In this document: piece after piece, positions 50,621 through 58,464 of the stretch
Position numbering within the stretch: the stretch's first letter is position 1
How the letters are laid out: each line of letters starts with the position of its first letter
NCBI GenBank assembly: GCA_902778535.1
Contig: CACYYG010000001.1
Coordinates: 168,699-232,698 of the forward strand
Length of the DNA: 64,000 bases
Direction of reading: 5' to 3'
Source: an uncultured Prevotellaceae bacterium
GTDB lineage: Bacteria; Bacteroidota; Bacteroidia; Bacteroidales; Bacteroidaceae
Translations under genes and position numbers: made by a program
The notes under the pieces: model-generated
Told to the model about the DNA's origin: nothing
Databases searched by the model: none
Seen by the model: only the letters and a program-made list of their open reading frames with translations

Positions 50621-52057
50621 TTAATACCAGCGAGGGTCGCCTGTCTGATTTGCCACCTGATCGGCACCCGTGGGGGTGAAGTCACCGTTGGCAGGGTCTG
50701 CGAAGGCCGGGTCGGTGGTCAGGGCCGTGCCCGAGTTGTCGCCGCCGTCGCATATCTGGCTGTCGGCCACATTCTCTCCGCCCCACCAATAGGTGTTCTT
50801 GTAGTAGTTCACGGTGGGGTTGGTCGACAGCTGGCGCAGCAGGCTGTTGATGAAGTTCTTCTTTCCGCAGTCCACGATGATGCAGCGGTCTACGGTGAAG
50901 TAGTTCGTCTTCTGTCCCTGTGTGCGGGTGTCACCACGGAAGTTGCTGCCCTTGGAAATCTGGTAAAGGGTGCAGCCCGTAAACGTAATTTTCTGCACCT
51001 CTGCGTTGGGGTCTATCTCCTTAGGACGACCGTTGTAGGTGAGGAATGGTGTGGTGATGGCCTCCACAGCATAGAACGTCGAGTTCTTGACGAGTAGGTC
51101 GGTGACGTAGGAAGCGGTCTTCAGGTTGATGATGGCCGAAGAGGTGCCGCTGATTTCCACCACACAGTCGTTCACCGTCAGCGATCGGATATTATACTTC
51201 GCATTGTCGGCGATGAGGCAGCTTCCCAGTTTCTTGATGTTGCATGACTGGAAGACGATAGGCTCCATGATGAAATAATAGCCCGATTCCTTGCCGTCGT
51301 ACATGATGAGCGACTTCAGCGAGTCGGCCGGGTTCTCACTCAGCTCTACGATGGTCTTATTCGTCTGGCTGCAGTCGATGTCAAGATACTTCAGGCAGAT
51401 GGCGCCGTAGGTGACGAAGCGCGCACCCGACTGAAGCTGCAGGCGTGCGTGCTTGCTCTTGTTCGTACAACGGATGGTGACGTCGTGTCCGCCGAAATCA
51501 ACGTTGCCCGACAGAATGTAGTCGGCATCGCCCTCCAGGTCGAAGCACAACATTCCCGTAGTGTCGTTAGGCAGCGGGTGGGCATCGAAGTAAGCCTTCA
51601 GGTCGCTGTACTCGTTGGAATTGATGACGCCGTAGCTGGGTGTGAAAGTGCTGAAGAGCTTCTGCATGGCTGATGCCTGTTCGGCGTTGTGCAAGCGATC
51701 ATTCTTCAAGGCACGCACCGTCACCATGTAATTGGTGTCGTCCTCGCGGCTGGCCGTGGTCTTGCAGGCATCCACTGTATCGGCTTTCAGCAGCAAGGGT
51801 TGCGACGGGTCGCTCATGTTGTAGAGTTTCACCTCGTAGCCGCCGGCGCCGTGCACCACTGGCCATGTGAAGGTGAACGTGGCACCGTCGGTGCTCGATG
51901 TCACCACGATGTCGTCAGCGCTGACGGCATTCAGTGTGCTGTTCTTTACGCTCGACTCAAACGCAGAATCCTCGTCGTAGCCTTCAGCACAGCCTGCCAA
52001 CAGCAGCAATGCAGTAGCCAGCACGCCGACCATGCATGTTTTCTGTGATTTGTTCAT
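50621..52057 (-). CDS. DUF4957/DUF5123-like surface lipoprotein of the utilisation locus
   Basis: 478 residues; first gene of the operon, 19 bases before susC. Lipobox LLLLAGC (Cys22), an FN3-like domain (about 50-130: TFTFTWPVVHGAGGYEVKLYN), then a parallel beta-helix-like region (about 165-400: DVTIRCTNKSKHARLQLQSGA) and a C-terminal part ending TPTGADQV...NQTGDPRWY. This layout is that of DUF4957/DUF5123 proteins found in pectin-type loci; a surface glycan-binding role is probable. Lipoprotein genes usually follow susCD; here it precedes them. Confidence 0.75.
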   Translation of the reverse strand: MNKSQKTCMVGVLATALLLLAGCAEGYDEDSAFESSVKNSTLNAVSADDIVVTSSTDGATFTFTWPVVHGAGGYEVKLYNMSDPSQPLLLKADTVDACKTTASREDDTNYMVTVRALKNDRLHNAEQASAMQKLFSTFTPSYGVINSNEYSDLKAYFDAHPLPNDTTGMLCFDLEGDADYILSGNVDFGGHDVTIRCTNKSKHARLQLQSGARFVTYGAICLKYLDIDCSQTNKTIVELSENPADSLKSLIMYDGKESGYYFIMEPIVFQSCNIKKLGSCLIADNAKYNIRSLTVNDCVVEISGTSSAIINLKTASYVTDLLVKNSTFYAVEAITTPFLTYNGRPKEIDPNAEVQKITFTGCTLYQISKGSNFRGDTRTQGQKTNYFTVDRCIIVDCGKKNFINSLLRQLSTNPTVNYYKNTYWWGGENVADSQICDGGDNSGTALTTDPAFADPANGDFTPTGADQVANQTGDPRWY

Positions 52058-52107
52058 AAGTTAGTTATTAAGTGATAGTAATTACTTCTACATAGTTAAG
52101 TAGATTG

Positions 52108-52139
52108 CAAAGGTAAGCGTTTTTCTCATTCTTTGCAAA
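52108..52139 (-). promoter_or_regulatory. Promoter of the susCD operon
   Basis: Minus strand: -33 TTTG (52136-52139), 20-base spacer, -7 TACCTTTG (52108-52115). Near-consensus. About 50 bases before the lipoprotein start. Confidence 0.8.
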
Positions 52140-52165
52140 TATTTAACGAATTATTTCAACAAAAA

Positions 52166-52199
52166 AAAACTACGTGACTGTTGAAAGCCACGTAGTTTT
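52166..52199 (-). terminator. Terminator of the LamG-T9SS gene
   Basis: Perfect arms AAAACTACGTG (52166-52176) and complement (52189-52199); on the minus strand followed by about nine T. Separates the LamG gene from the susCD operon. Confidence 0.85.
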
Positions 52200-52229
52200 A
52201 CAATTTGTTTTCAGTTTAGAGGTCATGCT

Positions 52230-54161
52230 TTATTTCTGCATGATCTTCTTTCCGTTCTTGATGACTATGCCCTTGAAGCCCTGGCTCACCTGCTGACCAG
52301 CAAGGTTGTAAACAGCGGTGGTAGTGGGCTGTGCCTTCACCTGAATGGCATCAATGCCGTTGGTATAAGCATCCCAGCCGGGGAAGTCGGCCAACATCTG
52401 TGCCTTGATTTCACCAGCGGTCATCTTCGAGTTCTTGATGAGCAGACGTGCGAAGCGGAAGGGAGCGTCGTTGTCGTTCCAGTCCCAAGCCTGGTTGCCG
52501 CCAAGGCACACATACTTCAGGTCAGCACCATTGTCGAACAGGCCGCTGATAATCTGGCCTTCGGTCACGCCGTCAACGTTCCACTCGTTCTTCACTTCGC
52601 CGTCAAGGAACACCTTGGCATTGGTATCGGTGAACACGGCGGTGTAGTAGTGCCACTTCTGGTCCTCCAACCAGTTGTTCACAAAGTTGTAGGCAGCATC
52701 ACCAGCCTCCCAGGCGTTTTTATTGTAGATGTTCACTTTTCCATCCACATGGTTGGCGCCAGTGAAGTCACACCAGCCACTGCAGTTCAGCTGGATGGGG
52801 CCGCGGCTCTGCAGGGCCATCATCGGCCACGTGTTGGGTGTGTTCTTCTGTGCGTAGGCAGTGAACATCGGGGCGTAGGTATACTGGTCGGGGGTATAGC
52901 CCTCAGCGCTTACCCAGAAGGCGATGGTCAGCTCGTGGGTCTTGGCTGAGTGTGCCAGCACGTCCTCGGGCAGCAGGCAGTAGCTGGTGCGCACGGCGGT
53001 GCCGTCGTTCTGGAAGTAGTCGCCGAAGACGGCTCCCTCTTCCTCAGTGCTGGTGAATTGGCCATTACCCACAGCCTTCTCGCCCTTCCACGTCACGCGC
53101 TCGCCAGTCTCTTCATCCTCGTAAGTGGAGAAATTGGTGGTGTAGACGTATGCTGCCTCAATGCCGGTGATGAGTTCCTCGGCAGTCTTGCCCTCGTGGA
53201 ACTCAAAGCCACCGAAGCCAATCTGCGAACTGTGCTGGAACACCCAGTATTCCTCGCCCGGCTCCACGTCGAAGGTCAGCCAGCCCCAGAAGTTCTGGTT
53301 GCCGTTGCCAATAACATACTGGCGCTCAATGGCCATGGCATCGGCTTCTGCCTTCATCTCTGCCATCTTGGCTTCAAACTCCTCTTGAGTCTGGTCTTCA
53401 GCTTTTCCTTTTTCCAAAGCAGCCTCATAGTTGCCGTAGATGTAAACGTGGTGCACTGAGTCCACCTGCTCTACGGTGAGCAGTTTCTTCTTGCCGTCGG
53501 CATCGTTCACACCATTGATATAGCCGGAGGCGTAGAGGCGCTCTGCCTTCTTGGTGTTGGCATTGACGACGAAGGTCTTGCGGTTGCCCTTGTTGGCCCA
53601 CACCTTCACCTTGAAGGCACCTTGTGCCGATGCGGTGAACTTATAGTACAAACCTGTGATAGGCATACCCAAGGAGCCGTCGGGCTCGTAGTACACATAG
53701 TCGGCCTTGTAGCTGTTGGGAACGAGGTCGCCGTCCTTGGTGTTCTGCACGCAGTACATCTGTACGTAGGGATTGCCTGTGCCGGTGACATACCAGAAGT
53801 CAATGTCACCCTGGTTCTTCAGTCCCCAATTGATGTCATTCCATGCATTGACAGATGCCACCTCATAGGTATTCTCCTTGCCTTCCACGGCAGCGCCGGG
53901 CACAATCTGCTGGGCAGCGCCGCCAATCTCGGTATCGTTGGCAGGCGTTGTGCCGCCCACGGCGGTAACGGTGGCTTTGCCGGCTGTCATCGTGACAATG
54001 CTCTTGCCATCGGCAGAATTGTTGGCCACACCACCCGATTCGCCAGCTACGGCAGCAAACTCAGGTGCGAGTTTGCCATCGACGATGGCGTTGTACACGT
54101 CTTGTGCGTTGGCGTTCATGGCAAAGAGCGCTACGCCCACTAATGTAAAAAATTTCTTCAT
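52230..54161 (-). CDS. Secreted LamG-domain protein with T9SS-like C-terminus
   Basis: 643 residues with signal peptide MKKFFTLVGVALFAMNANA. The N-terminal half is a beta-rich region (about 90-330) with a helical segment (about 240-285, acidic). A laminin-G/concanavalin-type domain covers about 340-590, including LTIAFWVSAEG, KWHYYTAVFTDTNAKVFLDGEVK and a DNDAPFRFARLLIKN strand. The ending AVYNLAGQQVSQGFKGIVIKNGKKIMQK resembles type IX sorting tails. Likely a surface glycan-binding protein of the locus. Own terminator; a weak promoter (-7 TATTTTTG at 54222-54229, -33 spaced 23 bases) precedes it. Confidence 0.8.
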   Translation of the reverse strand: MKKFFTLVGVALFAMNANAQDVYNAIVDGKLAPEFAAVAGESGGVANNSADGKSIVTMTAGKATVTAVGGTTPANDTEIGGAAQQIVPGAAVEGKENTYEVASVNAWNDINWGLKNQGDIDFWYVTGTGNPYVQMYCVQNTKDGDLVPNSYKADYVYYEPDGSLGMPITGLYYKFTASAQGAFKVKVWANKGNRKTFVVNANTKKAERLYASGYINGVNDADGKKKLLTVEQVDSVHHVYIYGNYEAALEKGKAEDQTQEEFEAKMAEMKAEADAMAIERQYVIGNGNQNFWGWLTFDVEPGEEYWVFQHSSQIGFGGFEFHEGKTAEELITGIEAAYVYTTNFSTYEDEETGERVTWKGEKAVGNGQFTSTEEEGAVFGDYFQNDGTAVRTSYCLLPEDVLAHSAKTHELTIAFWVSAEGYTPDQYTYAPMFTAYAQKNTPNTWPMMALQSRGPIQLNCSGWCDFTGANHVDGKVNIYNKNAWEAGDAAYNFVNNWLEDQKWHYYTAVFTDTNAKVFLDGEVKNEWNVDGVTEGQIISGLFDNGADLKYVCLGGNQAWDWNDNDAPFRFARLLIKNSKMTAGEIKAQMLADFPGWDAYTNGIDAIQVKAQPTTTAVYNLAGQQVSQGFKGIVIKNGKKIMQK

Positions 54162-54275
54162 AAGCTTTTGTTGGTTTAGTTAATAATGTTATGTAGTTCT
54201 CGATAGTACGTTATGAATGTACAAAAATAATGCTTTTATATGGATGTGTGTGCAAAATGCATTAAAAGTTTATGT

Positions 54276-56873
54276 TTATTTAACGTCCTGTATACCAAAA
54301 TCCTGCTGTTGGCGCTCTACTTCCTCCAACGCACGGCGCCGCTCTTCCTCACTCATCACTGGAGTGTTAGAAAAACGCGTTGTATTAGTTGAACCATTCA
54401 AAACAGTTTTACTGTCAGGAAAAAGGGAGTGGCATTGGGGCAGTGGCGCAGGCGCAGTTTCTATGGTCAGCGTGTCGGCTATGGGCGCGTGGATGCCCTC
54501 AAATGTAGGCCGGGCGATGATACGGATTGCCCCTGCCGTGTGTGTCGAGCGCACCAGTACAGGGGCACTGCCCCACTCCACCACACGCGGATTAGCCATA
54601 ATACTGGCGTCGCCGATGATCGTGCCCTCGCCTTCGACGGTGAATGTCACGTGCTCGCGTGCCTGGCGACGTACATGCCCTTCATCGTCAGTCACCTCGG
54701 CCACCACGACGATGAAGTCAGAGCCGTCGGCCACGAGTGGTTTACCCATCTCGTCGGCGTAGAGTCTCAGCTTCGTGCTGCGCCGCGCCGGCATCTTCTC
54801 TTCGCGGCAGACTACCTCACCGTTGACAATGCCTTCGGCAACGAACTTCACTTTTTGCCACGAACGCTGTGTATAACTCAGCGAGCGTGCCTGCCAAAAG
54901 TCCCAGAAGCCCTTGAACACTACAGGAGCGTTGGGCATCCCTTCAGGGTCGTGCACCACGGGCAGCGTTGCCGTCTTCCAACCATCGAGTGCCGTCAGCC
55001 GTACGCTGTCGCAGTTGCTGAAGATGGTGACGTCATTAGGCGACGACTGCGTCATCTCGTGGGCAATAAAAAGATGAGGTGAGGTGAAAGACTGACTTTC
55101 GATAGCCTCGAAGGCATACTTCTTCTGGCGGAACGCGTCATATAGGCCGCCGAAGTAGGCATCGGGATGATAGCCGCGCTGATGGTCGAAGGGATGCCAC
55201 TGGCAGCCGCCGATGAACTGCCGCTGGCCGCGGAACATCATGCCGTAGGTGTCGGCCAGCGACAGCGCCTGTGTCAGCTGCGCATGCTCACCCCAGGCGC
55301 GGCAGGCACGGTTCAGGGCGTTGTGGGCATACCAGTCGTCCACGTACTCGCCCCACTCACGGGTGAAAACACATTTGTCTGTGTCGTAATTGCCGATATT
55401 GTCTGCCCAGTCATACAGCACGTCATAGTTTTCCTTCACACCCTCGGAGTTCATGTCAGCGGCAGCCACAGGCCGGCCGGGCCAGGGAAATTCCTCACGG
55501 GTGATGGTCAGCGCCTCCAGTGCGAAGTCTTTGGGATAGCGTGTCTCGTTCAGTATAGGCTCCCACATCAGCACGCAAGGATGGTTGCGGTCGCGGCGAA
55601 TGATACGGCGGGTGTTGTCGTGCACCTTCTCTGCCCAGCCCTCTTCCTTGTTCCAATACTGCCATCCGGGCGTAGGAACGATGACGAAGAGACCGAGCTC
55701 GTCGCACGCATCCATAAACGCCGGATCTTGCGGATAGTGGGCGGCACGCACGATGGTAAAGCCGGCATCCTTCAGGCGTTTGGCATCGCGCCACTGTTGA
55801 CTGTTGGGCACGGCGTTGCCCACGTATGCAAAGTCCTGATGACGGTTGGCACCCACCAACTGATGATAGGGTTTGCCGTTGAGCCAGAAACCGTCGGTGC
55901 CGCGGAACTCTGCCTTACGGATGCCCATGCGGACGATGCCGCCATCCTTGTGAAGGTGGGGAGAGGCGACTCTCAGTTCAACGGTGTAGAGGTAAGGATC
56001 TTCAGGACTCCACAAGTGCGGATTCTTCAGTGTGGTGTGCAGCCTGAACAGGGAACAGTCTGTTACCGCCTTTGTTTGGCGCATGGTTTTTACAACCTTA
56101 CCAGCAGCATCCAGCACCCTTGCCTCCAAAACTATTCTCTCTCCTCTTTCCTCTCTTCTCTCTCCTCTTTTACCCACCTCCACGTCGATGAACACGTCGG
56201 CACTCTTTTCAGAGATGTTGTCGTAGTGCAGGAAGACGCCGCCTCCGGCCACGATGCCGCGTTCCAGCGGGTCGGTGATATGTAAGATACTGCGACCAAT
56301 GAGCCACACATCGCGGTACATGCCGCCGTGGTAGGCAAAGTCGAGCTGTGCCTGCTTCTTTCCCGGCGGATAGCTCTTGTCGTCGCTGTTATCGGCCTTG
56401 ACGGCAATAAGACAGCTGTCACCGGCCTGTACACCCTGTTCTGAGAGATTGACAGTAACGGGAAGATAGCCGCCTTCGTTGCTTGTGACCAATTGCCCGT
56501 TGACGAAGACCTTCTGCTTGCCCATAATGGCCTCGAAATGCACGACAATCTCTTTGTCCTGCATGTCGGCAGGCACCACGAAGAGTTTCCTATACCAGCA
56601 TACGCCCTGATAGTTGCGGCCGCCGCTGGCCTCAGCGGGCACGAGCTGCGCCGTGTGGGGTGCACAGACGACGGGCCAGCGGCTGTCGTCGAAGCCGACG
56701 GCCTCGGCATGTTCGGCATCGCCTAAGCAGAAACGCCAGCCCTCGTTGAAGTTGTAGATAACGCGGCCGCTCCCTTCCAAAGGAAATAGTCCAGCCACTG
56801 ACTGCGCCACTGCGGGGCTAAGCAACAAGTGGCAAACGACAAATGATAAACCAATCAGTGCCCAGTTCCTCAT
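54276..56873 (-). CDS. Glycoside hydrolase family 2 enzyme (beta-galactosidase type)
   Basis: 865 residues with signal peptide. GH2 layout: sugar-binding jelly roll (about 40-200), immunoglobulin-like domain (about 205-310), TIM barrel (about 315-600) and C-terminal beta domains. Acid/base E443 in EPILNETRYP; the nucleophile is probably one of the glutamates at 506 or 509 in TREWGEYVDDW. A single purine-rich repeat arm (56133-56172) is translated as KRGERREERGERI in a loop of the second domain. Four bases after the GH140-like stop on the same strand. Substrate likely beta-galactoside or beta-linked sugars of plant glycan; not provable here. Confidence 0.9.
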   Translation of the reverse strand: MRNWALIGLSFVVCHLLLSPAVAQSVAGLFPLEGSGRVIYNFNEGWRFCLGDAEHAEAVGFDDSRWPVVCAPHTAQLVPAEASGGRNYQGVCWYRKLFVVPADMQDKEIVVHFEAIMGKQKVFVNGQLVTSNEGGYLPVTVNLSEQGVQAGDSCLIAVKADNSDDKSYPPGKKQAQLDFAYHGGMYRDVWLIGRSILHITDPLERGIVAGGGVFLHYDNISEKSADVFIDVEVGKRGERREERGERIVLEARVLDAAGKVVKTMRQTKAVTDCSLFRLHTTLKNPHLWSPEDPYLYTVELRVASPHLHKDGGIVRMGIRKAEFRGTDGFWLNGKPYHQLVGANRHQDFAYVGNAVPNSQQWRDAKRLKDAGFTIVRAAHYPQDPAFMDACDELGLFVIVPTPGWQYWNKEEGWAEKVHDNTRRIIRRDRNHPCVLMWEPILNETRYPKDFALEALTITREEFPWPGRPVAAADMNSEGVKENYDVLYDWADNIGNYDTDKCVFTREWGEYVDDWYAHNALNRACRAWGEHAQLTQALSLADTYGMMFRGQRQFIGGCQWHPFDHQRGYHPDAYFGGLYDAFRQKKYAFEAIESQSFTSPHLFIAHEMTQSSPNDVTIFSNCDSVRLTALDGWKTATLPVVHDPEGMPNAPVVFKGFWDFWQARSLSYTQRSWQKVKFVAEGIVNGEVVCREEKMPARRSTKLRLYADEMGKPLVADGSDFIVVVAEVTDDEGHVRRQAREHVTFTVEGEGTIIGDASIMANPRVVEWGSAPVLVRSTHTAGAIRIIARPTFEGIHAPIADTLTIETAPAPLPQCHSLFPDSKTVLNGSTNTTRFSNTPVMSEEERRRALEEVERQQQDFGIQDVK
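56133..56172. repeat. Purine-rich repeat arm inside the GH2 gene
   Basis: On the minus strand TAAAAGAGGAGAGAAGAGAG... matches the arms at 38387-38425 and 38556-38594. Translated in the same frame (REERGERI) as in the flippase-like protein's tail. Confidence 0.8.
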
Positions 56874-56877
56874 ATCA

Positions 56878-58350
56878 CTAAATGTCTATAGTCTTGATGT
56901 CTTTGCTGAAATAGTTCTTGTCGGCATCAACGGCAATAAGCACGCGGTCGCTCTGTCGCAGATAGGCGCCGTCGAAGGTGAACTCCACGCTCTTCTTGCT
57001 GTCATACTCGCCTAAGAAGACGACGCTTCCATCAGCAGGATTCATCACCCAAACATTCTTTTTCCTGCCCGAAATCTTCGTCAGGTCAATCTGCATGGGC
57101 TTGCCGCTGTAGTTGTAGACCATGAGATAGTCGTTGCCGCGAGTGGCGATGATGCGGTCGTAGCGCTCGCCATTAGGACTGACGATGACGCTCTGGTCGT
57201 TGCGTCCATCGGTGAAAGGCACACGCAGCATCAGCGCCTTCAGGTATTTCATCTGCTGATAGCCCGGATCGTTGAGGGCGTCCCACCATGCTTTCTCTGC
57301 ACCGAAGGAGCCGAGCACGCCGGGCCGCATAAACTGCATGATGCTGTTGTGCCCGTAGGTATGGCCGAAGCTGCCGGCAAAGACCGACCAGTAGGCATAG
57401 CGGCGCACGTCGTAGTCCTGCCAGCGCGGAGCAGAGAAATCGTGCAGCCCCTGCGGAATGTCCTCATACGATGGCTCACCGTCAATCACCGGCTTCATCG
57501 GTCCCTTCACGTGATACTTCCCATCCGTGTCCTTACGTGTTCCTCCGTTGCCGTCATCTCCGAAGCTCATCGCCACGTAGCGCCAGTTGTCCTCCTCGGT
57601 ATTGTCGCGGATGGTGTAGTCGCCGTCGCCGTTGCGCTGTCCGTAGCGCCTGTGGCCGCTCTGAAACATGTTGAAGTCAAGCCATTCACGGTCGTTGTAC
57701 CACCATGCGCTGGTGGTGCGGCCTCGCGGATGGAATGTCATCAGATGGCCGGAGTCCACCTCCTTGATGGCACGTGCCAGCGCGTCCCAGCTCTCCATGC
57801 CTTTGTCGCCCATGATGTCGCCGCCAATCATCCAGATGATGTTCGGCTTGTCTTTGTAGCGACGGCCTATGAAATGGCCGTATTTCCTGGCCCGCTCAGG
57901 TGTGAGGCGGTTGATTTGTCCGCCCCAGATGCAGTCCATGGCGATGTAGATGCCCTGCCGTGCGGCCATATCGACGATGTAGTCGAGGTGATCCCAGTAG
58001 CCGTAGACACCAGGCTTCGTATAGGGTGTGAAGTCGAAGCTCTCGTCGAAAGCCTGCTGTCCGAAGACATTGAACGTGGGATAGTTCGAGTCGAGCACCT
58101 GCACCTGTTCCACGTTATAGCCCTGCTCGTGCTCGCGGGTAAGATAGAACTCCACCTCGTCGCGGTTCAGACGCTCAGGCATGAGCCATGCCGTGTTGCC
58201 AAGCCAGAAAAACGGCGTGCCGTTCTCATGCACGAGATACTGGCGGTTGTCGGAGACCCGCAGTCGGCCGTTGTCCCACGGCTTCTGTGCCGTGGCCGTC
58301 ACGGCGAAAAGGCCCGCCAGGGCCAACGCAGCAAAGATGATTCTTTTCAT
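56878..58350 (-). CDS. DUF4038 glycosidase, GH140 (apiosidase)-like
   Basis: 490 residues from the ATG at 58350 (MKRIIFAALALAGLFAVTATAQ signal peptide). The barrel shows FFWLGNTAWLM near residue 37, KPNIIWMIGGDIMGDKG and YGHNSIMQFM, typical of the DUF4038 family that includes GH140 apiosidases acting on rhamnogalacturonan II. A small C-terminal beta domain (DYLMVYNYSGKPMQIDLTKI) is the usual partner. First gene of a two-gene unit with GH2. A strong promoter lies upstream, back to back with that of the DUF5703 gene. Confidence 0.88.
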   Translation of the reverse strand: MKRIIFAALALAGLFAVTATAQKPWDNGRLRVSDNRQYLVHENGTPFFWLGNTAWLMPERLNRDEVEFYLTREHEQGYNVEQVQVLDSNYPTFNVFGQQAFDESFDFTPYTKPGVYGYWDHLDYIVDMAARQGIYIAMDCIWGGQINRLTPERARKYGHFIGRRYKDKPNIIWMIGGDIMGDKGMESWDALARAIKEVDSGHLMTFHPRGRTTSAWWYNDREWLDFNMFQSGHRRYGQRNGDGDYTIRDNTEEDNWRYVAMSFGDDGNGGTRKDTDGKYHVKGPMKPVIDGEPSYEDIPQGLHDFSAPRWQDYDVRRYAYWSVFAGSFGHTYGHNSIMQFMRPGVLGSFGAEKAWWDALNDPGYQQMKYLKALMLRVPFTDGRNDQSVIVSPNGERYDRIIATRGNDYLMVYNYSGKPMQIDLTKISGRKKNVWVMNPADGSVVFLGEYDSKKSVEFTFDGAYLRQSDRVLIAVDADKNYFSKDIKTIDI

Positions 58351-58380
58351 GGTCAATGTTCTCTTTAAGTAGTTTGGGCG

Positions 58381-58412
58381 CAAAGTTATCACAATAATTT
58401 TAATTAGCCAAA
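58381..58412 (-). promoter_or_regulatory. Promoter of the GH140-GH2 unit
   Basis: Minus strand: -33 TTTG at 58409-58412, 20-base spacer, -7 TAACTTTG at 58381-58388. Confidence 0.75.
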
Positions 58413-58429
58413 CATTCTTCCATTTTTCC

Positions 58430-58460
58430 TTTGCGGGTTGCAGAATAATCGCTATATTTG
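58430..58460 (+). promoter_or_regulatory. Promoter of the DUF5703 gene
   Basis: -33 TTTG at 58430-58433, 19-base spacer, -7 TATATTTG at 58453-58460; the ATG follows 4 bases later. The two divergent promoters are 17 bases apart, so one regulator could serve both. Confidence 0.75.
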
Positions 58461-58464
58461 CGCC

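Noticed and set aside
55167-56285. Plus-strand open frame of 372 codons opposite the GH2 gene
   Set aside because: Antisense shadow; the GH2 catalytic residues lie on the other strand.
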